A stretch of 64,000 nt of DNA from Syngnathus acus (Eukaryota > Chordata > Actinopteri > Syngnathiformes > Syngnathidae): assembly GCF_901709675.1 (NCBI RefSeq), contig NC_051101.1, positions 2,908,501 through 2,972,500 on the forward strand, given 5' to 3'. Below are positions 11,048 through 27,571 of the stretch, piece by piece; within the stretch, counting starts at the first letter, position 1, and every line of letters begins with the position of its first letter. Under the pieces are notes generated by a model, which worked only from the letters and a program-made list of their open reading frames with translations, did no database searches and was not told the DNA's origin. The translations under genes and the position numbers were made by a program.

Positions 11048-11391
11048 GGTTTCTGTGGTAACCGCAAAAATCATCGATTGAGAACTCGGGATAGTTTGTC
11101 TTTCTACTCGCTTTATACAGTGACCCTCTATGTTAGCTTGAGCTAGCACACAACACAACCGTTTGCTCTTCGTAGTAGTACACGCGTGTCACGCCGAAAG
11201 AAGCGGTTACCTGTTTTCGGTCGCTCTCAGTTGAATATGTTGTTGAATATGTTGTTGCTACGAATATTAGGGTTAAGAATGTAATAAGTAAAGGTTGAGG
11301 CTTGGGAAAACTACGTTATTGACACTTTAGCATTCTGAGCAAGGGAGCAGCCATCTTCACGCGCTGTCCCACACTGCATTGCGCTCGCTGG

Positions 11392-13132
11392 TAGTGTTGG
11401 CTCCTGAATGAACGATTCGTTCAAAAGAACGAATCTTTTCAGTGAACGAGAGTGAACGAATTCGTTCTTTTTTCAGTTCATATGACTTGCGCATTGAAGC
11501 TGGTGCCACCTCGCCGTGAAACAAAACGAAGAAGAAAATAACGTAACTTCCCGTTCACGAACGAACGAGTGAATTGTATTTCCCGTTCACCAACTGAACG
11601 GAATCGTTAGTGAACGAGTTAGTGAGTGAGTGATTTGCATTTCCAGTTCATCGCGAGAACGGATCAGTGAGGGAACGAATCTTGACTTTCCCGTTCGCGA
11701 ACGAGTCAATGGGTGAACTGCCCTCCTTCCCGTGCATCAACGGATCAGTCAGCGTCTCCCTCCTAGCGTGAACTATGTAAACCAGAATGTAGATTTACGA
11801 TTTGCTAAGGAAAGAAAGAACCACTCACTGAAACACCACTTATTTTATGCACGTTTTCTCCAAGCTAACTTTATTGCATGAAGTTATGCAAAAACGGGGA
11901 GATTATGCTTCTCGTTGGGTAATGTTTATTTTATAACACTTATAGTAGTTTTTAAATAACGTGTATGCATATATACGCCTAAATATTGTTATCCAATATA
12001 TCTACTGCAATTTCATATTAGATTGCTGGTTTGAAATTTACTTTTATTATTATTATTATTATTTAATAAACATTTATGTTAAAACTTGTCTGGTGTTTTT
12101 ATTATTTCACTTTCCGTAAAGCTTTGACCATGATTTTTCCCTAATGAATTGGCCTGTTATTAGAACACCTGAAAATGGCGGTGTACCTAATGGAGTGTCC
12201 GAGTGACGTCACAGATCAAACAGCCAATCAGAAAGTGGGGGTGAGGGCGGGTGTGGCACTTTTCACTTTCTTTTAAGCTTTGACCATGATGTTTCCCTAA
12301 TGAATTGGCCTGTTATTAGGAACACCTGAAAATGGCGGTGTACCTAATGGAGTGTCCGAGTGACGTCACAGATCAAACAGCCAATCAGAAAGTGGGGGTG
12401 AGGGCGGGTGTGGCACTTTTCACTTTCATTTAAGCTTTGACCATGATGTTTCCCTAATGAATTGGCCTGTTATTAGGAACACCTGAAAATGGCGGTGTAC
12501 CTAATGGAGTGTCCGAGTGACGTCACAGATCAAACAGCCAATCAGAAAGTGGGGGTGAGGGCGGGTGTGGCACTTTTCACTTTCATTTAAGCTTTGACCA
12601 TGATGTTTCCCTAATGAATTGGCCTGTTATTAGGAACACCTGAAAATGGCGGTGTACCTAATGGAGTGTCCGAGTGACGTCACAGATCAAACAGCCAATC
12701 AGAAAGTGGGGGTGAGGGCGGGTGTGGCACTTTTCACTTTCAATTAAGCTTTGGCCATGATTTTTCCCTAATGAAGTGGCCTGTTATTAGGTACACCTGA
12801 AAATGGCGGTGTACCTAATGGAGTGTCCGAGTGACGTCACAGATCAAACAGCCAATCAGAAAGTGGGGGTGAGGGCGGGTGTGGCACTTTTCATTTTCCG
12901 TGAAGCTTTGACCATTTTTCCCTAATGAAGTGACCTGTGATTAGGTACACCTGAAAATGGCGGTGACCTAATAGTGTGTCCGAAAGACGTCATAGATCAA
13001 ACAGCCAATCAGAAAGTGGGGGTGAGGGCGGGGAGGGGGGCGAATCGTTGAACGATTCGTTTGAACGAATCTTTTGAGTGAACTGATTCTAAAGATTCCT
13101 TTCACTTAAAAGAACTGGAATGCATATCACTA
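11392..13132. mobile_element. hAT-type element (1741 bp) carrying a minisatellite
   Basis: The ends are TAGTGTTGGC and GCATATCACTA, flanked by an identical 8-bp duplication CTCGCTGG (11384-11391 and 13133-13140). Subterminal regions hold many short inverted GAACGA/TCGTTC motifs (11418-11740 and 13040-13120). The interior from about 12110 is a tandem array. No transposase is visible, so it is non-autonomous. Confidence 0.85.
12110..13045. repeat. 157-bp minisatellite, about six units
   Basis: GCTTTGACC recurs at 12121, 12277, 12434, 12591, 12748 and 12905, a period of 156-157 bp. Units are nearly identical except the first and last. Each contains AAAATGGCGG, a TGACGTCA-type site (decayed in the last unit), CCAAT and a GGGCGGG segment. 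The fifth also has a perfect 11-bp hairpin stem, TTAGGTACACC/GGTGTACCTAA, around the AAAATGGC core. Confidence 0.9.
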
Positions 13133-13308
13133 CTCGCTGGTGGACTACCGTAATGCACGTTGCAAAGAGAAATGCATTTCTGATCAATATTATGATGAAG
13201 CAACCTTTAAATTAAATAAAGGGGATAGACGAAAAAAATAGAATAAAACAAAAAATGCAGGGGTTAAAGCTGTGCTTTTATATCCGTCTGCATATATTTG
13301 AATGTGTA

Positions 13309-13694
13309 TTTGTATGGGTCTCCCGACTTGAAGGTTGTGGGTTCATTCCCCACTCCTGGTGACCATGTTGAAGTGCCCTATGTCTGTACTTTTATATCGA
13401 TTGCATTTATTTGTATGTATTTTTATGTTATTTATGAATTTAAAATGTTCAATTTGCTATGCTAGCAAAGTTCGCACACGCAGATATTTGCTTAGAAATA
13501 AATATAAATCTTATTCTCTAATTTGATTTCCAGTGGTTCGACAGATTGGCTGTGGTTGTGTTTGTCTCTCAACTTGAAGGTTGTTGGGTCGACTCTCACT
13601 CCTGGTGACAATGGTTGTGTGGCTCAGTGGTGTTTGTCTTCCAACATGAAGGTTGAGGGTTCAATACCCACCCCTGGTGACCATGTTGAATTAT
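13309..13694 (+). repeat. Cluster of short tRNA-like repeats
   Basis: Three similar units (about 13309-13378, 13546-13609 and 13609-13694) each contain a TTGAAGGTTG or ATGAAGGTTG stretch, a box B-like GGGTTCAAT or variant, and CACTCCTGGTGAC. The third has box A-like TGGCTCAGTGG. They look like decayed tRNA-derived SINE heads. None forms a full tRNA. Confidence 0.45.
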
Positions 13695-13886
13695 CCTAAA
13701 TTTGTGCTTGTTTCTTCTTTTCCACCATGCAGAGAAAAAGACATTTTCAGTCCGCCGCATTGGGAGAGAAAACTTGCCAAGAAGCACTTGTGGCACTTAT
13801 CTTGCATTCGGACACCTTTTGGTCATCATTGCGTTCTTCCTCTTAAGCGATAAAGGCAATAACAGATGCTTTTTGTGTTGACTTAA

Positions 13887-13892
13887 TTTATT
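13887..13892 (-). terminator. plekhg6 polyadenylation signal
   Basis: AATAAA on the - strand, about 145 nt beyond the plekhg6 stop codon. Confidence 0.5.
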
Positions 13893-14036
13893 GCACAACA
13901 AAAACTGGAAAACCCCGACTGTGACTAACAGTAGGAAAATACAAAAACCTGAATTGTATTTACATAACGACAGCACATGCGCGCTACATGTGCGACCTAC
14001 AGAAATAAGTTACGTGTATGTGATGATGACGTGTGT

Positions 14037-16520
14037 TCACACTCGACTGCAAAAGTTGTCTTGCTGCTCAGAAATATCCCAGAGCGTCAAAGACTGATTG
14101 ATGTCCTCCATGAGTCCATCGACTCCCACGTTCACGAAGTCCACCGCCTCCTCGTCCTCGTCGAAGCACCAGCCGGGCCAGTCCACGTTGGTGCCATTTG
14201 CAAAAAGGGGACTGCGTGACACAAAGAGAAACTTTTACTTTGACATGACTAAAAATCAAAATGTATTCATCCTTCCTCCATGCTGGTTAATTGATTGATT
14301 CTTGCGTTATTCCTACCACTTGCCCCAACACTCGTGACAAAAATGGCAACTCGCTTCAAGTGATCAGTCAGCACAAATCCAATCTTCAAGCCAATCATAA
14401 ATCCGATTGTCACCTACTCAGGAAGGTGTGGTCAAGACGTGTTTCTCACCTGTCCATCCTGTCGTTCCCGTCGCCATCCACCAGCTGCTCCCTCCATCCT
14501 CGACTCACCGTGAGGACTCTGTGCCTCTGCAGCTGCACTTCTTCCTCCCACTCGCCGTCTCTGTCGCTCGCAGACGTGGAGATCAGAGGAGATGCGAGCG
14601 CCTTCAAAGGGATGTTTTTGTCGCTCTTTGCCGTTTGCCTGTCCCTCGCTCGCCCTTTAGCTCTCTGCAGAAGATTCAGCGGAGACGTGGTGGAAGATCT
14701 GTCCGGAGAGTGAACCCTGTCTTGACTCGTCGACATGTTAGGTATGGACACGCTCCTCTCGGCTTTCATTTTGGGCTTCCTGTACTGAGGGCTCAGTTCA
14801 GATTCCGAAAAGATCTCGGCGTCCAGCGACACTCTGGGCTCGTTATTCCAAAATGTCCATCGCGTGGGCTTCAGGGCGCCCAGCTTTAGCACGATGTGAG
14901 GATTGGAGCTCTTTGTATTGGCGCTGCAGTCAGAGTCTGAGTTGGAGGAAGACCACGCCGGTCCTGAACTATCCACCAGGTCGATTGCTTGAAGGACATT
15001 GTCTGTCCTCCTCTGTCCTAACATGGGAGCTTTTGAGAAGGCTTTGTTCTCGGCATGTGACGGCGTGCCTCCAGGCTTGTGGTTTTTCCCTGTGGAATAA
15101 TTCACAGGTTTAGAATTGACGATCCTGCCATTCCCGGGTAACACGCCACCCCTCCGCGTTTGGTCGAGAACTGGCCATGAGTTGGTTTCATGCGTTGGGT
15201 AGTCAACATCGGGATACCCGCCCGGAACCAGAATACTCGGTCTGGCGTTGACGCTCACGTTGATTTTAGGAACAGACTGATCGGGAGCTTTCCAAGCATT
15301 TTTTGAAGACTGGCTCAACGTGTCGTCTGGATGGGTCTCGCGTTCTTTTCCTCCTCCTTTCCAGCCATTCTCTTTGATTGCAAATTTTTGAGGCAAGATT
15401 TCAAAGCCATGGTTGGGTTTTCCCGAAGCATCTTGAGATGCATGAGTGCCATTTGACAATTGAGGTAGTCCGCGTTTGAAATCGTCTTCTAAAATAAACG
15501 CACGGGTCCCGTCGACCGCGGCAGGGCTTTTTTCCGCCTCTGATTGTCTTCTCTCGGCCTCCCTCATGGTCCTTAGGTCCATCTGGCAACATGATGCAGA
15601 AAACTATGAGTCATTTCGTCCAAAAAAGTTGCCAGGAGGTAACGTCCAAGCACTAATTTTCTCGCATGATCTCATAACCACAATCTTATGACGTCAGCCG
15701 ATTCGGTCTACCTTTGCCTGGTGAATGGCGGACACCCAAGTGGAGCAGCTTTCTGAGGTGCTGGCTGTAAAGATGTAAGCGTTGACGGGACACCAAAGCT
15801 CCCCCACCTCTACCAGGAGAAAGGAACCTGTGAGAGAGAAAGGAGCGTCTTGGTGTGTCGTGAATTTGTGTGCAGATTTGCTAACCGGACTCACAGTTGT
15901 CCTTCAGCACAATGCAGTACGTTCTGTCCAGGGCCAGCGGAGGCCGAACCACCTTCAGGCGTTCTGCTTTCTTCTGCACTTTGGTCATGAGAAGCACGTC
16001 GGAGAACAGAAGAGCCACCACCTCCAGCTGAGTCGTGAGCAGGCATGAGAACGTTGTTTGAAGAAAAAAAAAAGCGGTTGTGGGACAGTACAAATATACA
16101 TCTCCCCACTATGTTGGAAAGAAAGACAAAGCGGGTGCTCACCTTGCTGTCTTTCCTGCCACGGACCTTCAAGTTCTCCTCCAAGAGAAGCTTGCGGACG
16201 ACTTCTTGACCGACGCCAACGATGGGGCACGTCAGGTCAAACTGGCAGATGTCGCGCACATGCTGCACAAGTTTTGCCAATATCATTCCCACTCAACAGA
16301 ATCAAGAGATAGCTAGCTAGCTTGCTAGCCTCGGTTGCAGGAAAAGTTGATAAATATTGCGACCTTCAATGGCTCACCTCTATTGGCCATTTTGTTAGTG
16401 TAATTAGTGAATATCAAGCAATTTGAACTACAGAAACGGTTGAATAATTAATAATATAATATTAGTATTTTTGTATTGTTTACCTGAATGTTTTGTTTGT
16501 CCGTGGACCAATATAATATA

Positions 16521-16559
<39 letters not shown>

Positions 16560-18996
16560 GTAATATGTCTTGTCACCGTGGGATAGTAGGAAACGCAATT
16601 TCGATCTCTTTGTGTGTCTTGACGTGTGAAGAAATTGACAATAAATCAGACTTTGACTTAGTAATAATAATAATAATTAATAATAATAATCCAGACCACC
16701 AATTTTGACTTGTTAGCCCTGTCCTATTAAAAAAAAAAAAATTACATTAATTCTGATAAAATCTTCACAACTTTTGACTCTTTTATTCATTTTCGCAACA
16801 ATACCTTGTCAATTTCCTCGTTGATTCCCTCCATCTCGTAGCCCTCCAGCCTCTGAGCAGAGATGGTGAGTGACACCTCCTCGTCCCTCAGCCTCAGGTA
16901 TTCGTTGACGTTCTCCAGAAACGCGTTGACGCTGCATAACTGAAAGAGATTTTCCCGCTTTGGAGGGAGACTTGTGGCGCTCCAACGAGCAGACGTTGAC
17001 ATTCCTCACCATGCTCCGTAGGCTGCGCTGCGCTTCAGGCTCCTGGGTGGTCTTGAGCACTGCCTTGAGAAGAAGGGCGTACTTGGTGATCCTCTGGTGG
17101 GGTTTGGCCTGCATGTCCCCAAGACGCATTCGTGCGCACTGCGGGTGAGTCTCCACCCACTGCTTGCCGAGCGCAATTTGGAACCGATTAAAAACATTTC
17201 ACAAAGCAAGAAGAGCTTGTCAAAAAAAGCCCACCTGCACATATGTGAGAAAATGTAGGTTGCTCTCCATTTGTTGACGCGCAAACTCAAAGGTGGTTTC
17301 CTCCTCGGCGCAGTAATGGCAGTATGCTGAGAAGCGCTCGCGGAACTGCAAGCGGACAACAGTCAATCAATTTGCGCCTTGCGTGCTTGCCGGATACGGC
17401 ATGAAGAGCCAAGGCCTACCTGGAGGCACCCCGCCTCCAAGCCCCTCGGGTTAAAAGGTTTGCCCGTGGAACGGACTTCCTCCAACATGGGATAAATCAC
17501 TTCCTGCCAGAAGAGCTGGTGTGCACTGATGATGGAAGGAAGGTTGGAGAAGAGGTCCTCGGGGGTCACCTGTCAGACACAAGCAATTATAGACATTACG
17601 GTGAATAAACCGTCATCCAAGTATAGCTAATGTGAGGAGGTTTGTCACCTCCGTCTGTCGTGCGAGTGACATTTTCTACTTTCTGAGTGGAAACATGATT
17701 TACATTTTGCACAGCAGAATATTTCCATTCAGCTTCAGCCATCACCCGCCAATGTGGGGCAATGAAGCGGAAAAAAAAAAAAAGTGGTGGCCTAGAAAAC
17801 GACTGGACTGACCTCCTGGAGGAAGCCACGATGGTGCAGGTTGACCAGCGCCGCGATCACCAACTGTGAGAAGCGTTGTGGGAAAGTCATCAATGCCTTT
17901 TGTAATTGGATAGAAAAGCACTGGCGGCGTCTTACGTCTTTGATGATAATAAGCCTGTTGATGTAGTTGAGCTCGGTGAGCACAAACTCCCACATGGCTT
18001 CCTGCTGGTGCTTCTGCAACCGAGGCATGATCTGGCAAAAATAAGAAATATTATTTTCTGTCCTACATTTGATATGTTCCACTTGGTTTTTTGCTTACAG
18101 AGTGTGAGTTGACAATATCCGTCCAATTCTTCTCCAGCATGCTTCCGCGGCTCTCCTCCCTCCATCTCCACTTCAGGCTGACGGGCACACCGAAGGTCTC
18201 CAGCTCCTGCTTCAACACGTCCAGCTGACTCCTTTCCTGAACGAACCGGGAATGGACAAAAGCAGAAAAGAATGACGTAACTGATTTCTATTGTTTCTAT
18301 ATCACACAAGCGTGTGCAGACTTTTTATATCCACTTTGTTTTTGTTTTTCAGCACATGACAGTACCTCGGCTGTAAGGTTCCTGTCAGACACTCCCTGGT
18401 TGAAGAAAACTTGTTTGAGCGCAGCTCTGGGTTTGGCTGCCGTTGACGCTCCCTTTGTCACCGTCGAGTAGTTGCTCACAACTTTTTGTCTCGTCCGCAT
18501 CTAGAATAAAATGAAGAGCAACAAGAATGTTGATGTCAATACTGAAACTGGATTATGTGGTCATGTGGCACTTTGGAACGCTCGTCCAAGTCGAAGAAAC
18601 GTTCGAGTCAAACTATAATGCATTACAAATGTTCTAGAATGAGAATGACATGGCTCTTCCTTTTTGTTCCTTTGACAGACATGTCATCTTGTCTTTCTGG
18701 CAGAATAGTTGGCAGCTTGCCCTGTTTCTCATGTTAAGCGTTTGTCCTCTTGGGAGCGTAATACTTTTGAAAGAATTTACCTCTAGGCATCAATAAGAAT
18801 CTCACATTGCGTGTCTTTTAAAACAAGCATTTACCTGATGGCCCAAGGTGTAGAACTTGACTTTGTCCGGTGACACTTTATGGTAAGACCTGTGGCCAGC
18901 CGGGGTCTCTGTTTGGAAGTCGGACTCACTCAGGTCCACGTCAGTGAAGTCACGTGACTGCATCGAAGCTACCTCCATTGCTGACGGGTGACTCAT
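14037..18996 (-). CDS. plekhg6: PLEKHG6, DH-PH Rho guanine nucleotide exchange factor
   Basis: Coding exons (high to low): 18996-18835, 18500-18366, 18236-18099, 18031-17936, 17863-17813, 17569-17420, 17345-17235, 17159-17010, 16939-16805, 16262-16143, 16027-15895, 15827-15712, 15582-14450, 14211-14037. All phases close, giving 934 aa (human is about 790). Residues about 145-345 form the Dbl-homology domain, with ELNYINRLIIIKD, a GDMQAKPHQRITKYALLL helix and FLENVNEYL. Residues about 385-495 form a PH domain ending STWVSAIHQAK. The 378-residue penultimate coding exon is low-complexity and probably disordered; the acidic tail has GWCFDEDEEAVDF. The protein catalyses GDP/GTP exchange on Rho GTPases. 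The start used is the first ATG of the first clearly coding exon, whose acceptor is at 19013-19015. PLEKHG5 is the nearest alternative; adjacency to tnfrsf1a, as in human, favours PLEKHG6. Confidence 0.88.
16523..16556. repeat. (AT)n microsatellite
   Basis: A run of AT dinucleotides within a plekhg6 intron. Confidence 0.9.
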
Positions 18997-19678
18997 CTGA
19001 TGTTTAATTCCTCTGCGGGAAGGGAAAGTGAAACTATTATCGCCTTGCATTTGGGGGCCCCGGCAGACGGCTGACCCATATCAATGACTACACAATTTGT
19101 AATGGCAAAGTTGTCGTTGGTCTCAACATGCCACTGTGATTTACAATAAAAAGAAATAATATCTACACTTAAGTATTTCATTTAGCTTCACATGTAATTG
19201 CTCAGACTAGTTGCATGTTACGACAGAGGTCTGATGTGATGACTTAAATATTGAACATGCCCCAATATAATAGGGCACGGGTGTACCTATTGTAGCCGAC
19301 AAGTAAAGTGTTGCCCGGAGACAAACAAAAACAAACGGCAGGCATTGAAACTAGCATGTCAACTTTCACCCTATTGTGGAATTTAAAATCAACCCAACAA
19401 CGTTCACCAATGAGACGTTTTTTCTTCAGCATTCGCTTATGAAAACAGAGAGCAAATATTGTATCCAGAAAAGACAGATGTATCCCCTCTAATCCAAACA
19501 GAAACTTCATCACACTATCTTTTCAAAATAGATTTACGCCATGAGCAGCTTCCTGGTATGGAATCGTTTGAGGCAGCAAATGATTAACACGAATCCAACC
19601 CAGTGACACCACGACTGTGAAGTCAAACACCTTCTTATGCGACAACACCGACAAGAACGTATGAAAAACAATCTTTAC

Positions 19679-19735
19679 CTGAGTGTGCACGGCGGTATCC
19701 ATTTTGTGTCCGACGCTCATCTTGGGTCAGTGCTG
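19679..19735 (-). other. Possible 5' exon of plekhg6
   Basis: A segment on the - strand ends in a good donor (CAG|GTAAAG at 19679). It contains an ATG frame beginning MSVGHKMDTAV. Joined directly to the acceptor at 19012, that frame stops at once. It may therefore be untranslated, carry an upstream ORF, or join a further exon not found. The upper boundary is approximate. Confidence 0.35.
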
Positions 19736-20009
19736 GTCCTCCCCCGGCCGGCTGGATCCGTCCCGGCGTTCCTCCTTCACTTGTGTGGATTTCACCTGCG
19801 CTTACTTCTGCCTTCTCGCAACTGGCCCGACGGGAACGACTGGATTGTGGCGGCCCGCAAATCACTTCTTAGCTTCACTCATGTCTCGTGCTCCGTAACC
19901 GATGACGGGTTGGAGTTCAACGTCAAGAACGTCTCGTCGACAAATGACGGAAAATGATTTTCTGTCTCTGTGTGTTGGTGCTACACTGCACTGCTGGCAA
20001 TTAAGTGAC

Positions 20010-20298
20010 CAGAGGCGTAGCCAAGCCGGGGCGAGCCGGGGCGGCGCCCCGGTTAGGACTCCCTGCGCCCCGGTTGAAAAAAATCGAGCTTTTTCGATTC
20101 TTCATTTTCATGCCGTTTTTTTCTTTCGGTCTTGCGCGAATGTGCTTGCGCTATTCTATGTGCGCGATGTTATCCATTCACCGTTTGCCTCCCGGACCCG
20201 GATGTTGTTTTAGCGATCAGCGAACGGCGTGGGTGATGTTCGATTTTTTTTCCTGTGGGCGTGCGCCCCTACTGGAAAAATTCCTGGCTACGCCTCTG
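20010..20298. mobile_element. hAT MITE, 289 bp
   Basis: Terminal inverted repeats CAGAGGCGTAGCC and GGCTACGCCTCTG are flanked by an identical 8-bp duplication TAAGTGAC (20002-20009 and 20299-20306). There is no coding capacity. Confidence 0.9.
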
Positions 20299-20727
20299 TA
20301 AGTGACCAAGTACAAATGTTTGGATCATGTAGATTTAACAGATTATTCCGGTATGTACTTAAGTATTTAACACATGCAGACAGACAATATAACGATACAG
20401 TCATATTTTCTTTATGTTCCGCGTGTACACCAGAAGGATTAATCATCATCACCACGATTAATCATATGATTCACAAACGGATACATTATTTACAATCTAT
20501 TCAATCACATTGCTATGTTCAGTAAAAAGTGTCATGTGCTATTTCCCTCGACAAAAAAAAAAGAACATGATTTATGTAGTACGCATGGATATTTATTGGA
20601 AAATGTACTACTCAGAACAAAGTAGTTGTTTTTCTTAAAAAAATAAAATTATATTTCCTATTTCAGAAAACAGATAAGAGAAGCCTACTTCGTAATGGTC
20701 AAATTCAGCTTGTAACTTTGTTCAACT

Positions 20728-21175
20728 GTTGTGAATTTTTATTCTGGTATCATGCAATGTATATCTCACTAGTAAGCCTAAGTGTGAACGGGTCATGTTC
20801 GGGTCAGGTTCGTGTGGGATTGTTTGGGGCTTGGTCCAGGAGTGTAGGCTCATTGGCACCAGACACATCTGGTTTCCATTAACAACTGCTAAGATAGGGA
20901 GGCTGACTGGGGGGTCATAGATCATCCAACAGCCCCGTGTGCGCGCATCCGAGTGAAGGGAAGCGCGGGGGTATAAGTTTTAGGGCGAGAGTAGACAAGG
21001 GGGACTCGACATCTTGGCTAGGGCGCGAGACACTTCTCTCTGACATCGGTTGAATAAAATCTTTCCCCAATCAGCCGTGTGACTGAAGTTTTCCTTCCCC
21101 AAGCCAGCCACTTTTTCACCGTTTGTTTGGAAGACCAGCCGACCATCGAAGAGAATTCACCACACAACCTTCACA
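20728..21175 (+). repeat. Probable solo LTR
   Basis: A stretch with promoter-like and polyadenylation-like features in LTR order: GTATAAG near 20970, a transcribed GC-rich stretch, then AATAAAA near 21054. It starts TGTTGTGAA and ends near CACACAAC. No target duplication or internal retroelement genes were found, so the boundaries and identity are uncertain. Confidence 0.4.
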
Positions 21176-21434
21176 GATACAATACAATATATATTGCTTA
21201 CACAATAATCTTGATATCATAAACTATCAAGAATATTTTTAATCTGCTCTGCTCTGGGATTAGTTGTTGGAAAAACCTCCTTCAAAAAGTTAGAAAAAAA
21301 TAATCAAATCACTGTATGTACACAGTGCATGCACGACGCAACACGTTGAGTCCAGCAATACCACCAGAAGGCCGCTAGGTGGTAGTGACGTCCTGCAGAC
21401 ACCACCACCCATTTCCCTATCCATGACACTAATG

Positions 21435-21679
21435 CAGGGGTGTCAAACTCGTTTTTGTCGCAGGCCGCATTGTAGTCGGTTTCCCTCGGAGGGCCATTAT
21501 GACTGTTAACGTCTTCTATATACATACAGTATAGCAATATATCTATTTTTAAAAAAGTGAAGACAATTTGTGATTTTAGTAATGACACAAAGTTGATGCC
21601 AAATTTGCCTTTGCGGGCCACTTAAAATAATGTGGCGGGCCGTATCTGGCCCCCGGGCCTTGAGTTTGACACATATGCT
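21435..21679. mobile_element. hAT (Charlie-like) MITE
   Basis: The left end CAGGGGTGTCAAACTC is answered by GAGTTTGACACATATG on the right. Subterminal GGGCC-rich motifs (GGGCCACTT, GGCGGGCCG) are typical of such elements. The flanking 8-mers are similar but not identical. Confidence 0.6.
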
Positions 21680-23935
21680 GTAATGGTTACTGATTTTTAT
21701 ATAAGTAAATGTTTAATTCTATTTTAGCATTGAACATCATAGTTTAACACACAGAAAAGTCTGCATGTCATAACTTGTTATAAAATTAAAGGAAATATTG
21801 ATCAACATTAACGTCTCCATGTAGGAATGTTGACGGGTGACGTGCCTGTGGATCAAAGTGAGCTAATCAAGCCCTCAATCTTCAGCACTCCTCAAAAATG
21901 TTAATAACACTTATTAATTCACCTTTTATTTACGCAACCACAGAGCCGCAGTTGTTCTTCGACGTTCTTCGCACATTGCTGTCATTTCATTATGTCCAGA
22001 ATTATAAAGCACAAAGTGTGTGACTAATAAACTTGCCATGTTACTAGGGCAAAAGGCAGGCTGAGACTGACTAGTAAGATGAGTTGCAACAAGGTGCGGC
22101 CCTTCGCCAATTCCGTTGAGTAAAGGCGTTGGAGGAGAGTAGGGAGGCGGAATGAAAAGGGCGAGTGTGTCAAAGTTCCTCATTTTTATTACTTCCAAAA
22201 AGTATGAAATATTCAGCGAAGTTTCAGGATCAACCTAAAATGGGCTCTAACTTTTACAGAAGAACTTTTATATTTTTACTAAACCTCAGAATGCTGTTCA
22301 AGATGCATCAGAGACACCTTGACACTGGAAGGATCACAGAATGACAAAGAGGTAGCTGTCCTTAGAAATCTAAAACAACAAAAACCTCCTTGGTAAAAAC
22401 AACACTAAGTAGTACAGAAATAGTAAAACATTAAACAGTTCAAAAGTTGTCCCAAGTAAATTCACCAAAACATACATACATTTCAGGTCCATCCTGAAAT
22501 GTCTTCCGAATGCCTCTTTTAAAATATCCAAACATTCATTCATCACGTGTAGCATAAGTGCAAGCCGTACAATGGAATCAGTCCAATATGGAATGACTAA
22601 AAGGTTTCCCAAAAACTACCCAGTGTTCTATTCAGAAGAATTTCATAAAAAGGTGAAATGGGGCTTCCCACTCAAAACAGAAAACAGCTAGCTTAAGCAG
22701 AGCAAGACCCTCAGGAATAAATATTTGTTGTAGAGTAGCACCAAAATTAGCTTTGATTCGAGCAGACATTTTTGAGGCCTCAAACAAAATATCCATCCTC
22801 TCCCCATGTTAAAAACAACATCCCGAGTTTGTAATTAGACTTTTTAATTAGTGTGGCTGATTTTAGGTTACCTTTCGATCTCCGTTTCACAATTTTATCT
22901 TCTATTTGCTAATTTATTTGTTTTTACATTATTTATATATTTTATATGTTCGGGCTTCTGCTGTTTTATGCTTGTCGTCTGCCAATGCATGGACATGGTA
23001 ATAAAAATACTTTTTTCCTACAAGACATCAGCAAAAAACAAAAAAAAACCCACAAACTAAAACCAATCAAAACACTTTTTTTTTTTTTTTTTAAATCCCC
23101 CCATGGCCCTAAGCAACAGCTTATTTTGCTTATGGACTCCAGCTACTTGGTTTCAAATCTAGTGTTCTCCCTTTAAAAGTGAAATCTTCATCCTGACAAA
23201 AGAACACATTGCAAAAGCATTGTTGAAATAATTAAACTTATTGAGGTGAAAATGATCTGTTTTTGTATGGGAAAATACCTCAACATCTTCTAATAATCTC
23301 TTTATGCGATGATGTGATAAGGAAGAAAAACACCTTTAGTAGAAAAATAAACCCCCAAATCTGTACCTTTATGCCTCAAACAGATTTGAAAATGAGTTAG
23401 GCAGGGGCTGCAGGAACATTTCTGAAAGAACGGGGCAAAGAAAAGCATAAGTTCAGGTAATTTTGGTTGTTTTTTCTTTTCATTATACTGCAAATCTGTC
23501 CCTAAAAAGGGACGAGATAATCACTATTTCAGTATATACTTTTTGGCGACATTTTTGTTCGGGAGTGTGAACCGCAAGCATTCCTAAAATATGTATTTAC
23601 AACATTACCACGACTTCAGTGTCAATTCCTCACAGACTCTTGGCGGCAAGCTCGGTCCTTTATTTCTGTACATATTTCTGTTCCCCCTTTCGGCAGGTGG
23701 CAGCTTCACATCGGCCGGGGCAGGTTAGTTACTTTTAATCCTGCAAACGTCCGCAACCATTTGATCTCTCGGGAGTTTCAAGTGTGGATGAAAGGGAGAC
23801 ACCACAAAGGTTGTCTTGATCCACGTGCAAGAACTATCCATTTGGGAATGCTCTCAGTCTGTCCTTGAGGTCCCCATAGAGAACAATACTCTGATTCAGG
23901 TGTGTGCGTGATGCCACTTGGCACGCGTCCGAGAT
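21680..23935. other. Intergenic and probable tnfrsf1a 3' UTR
   Basis: No coding exon is recognised. The AT-rich sequence next to the tnfrsf1a stop codon is probably its 3' UTR; a - strand AATAAA lies near 23658. The remainder holds T-runs (23072-23092) but no clear element. Confidence 0.4.

Positions 23936-27571
<3,636 letters not shown>

Noticed and set aside
12110-13045. CRISPR-like regularly spaced repeat
   Set aside because: Units are contiguous 157-bp minisatellite copies in a vertebrate transposon, with no repeat-spacer pattern and no cas genes.
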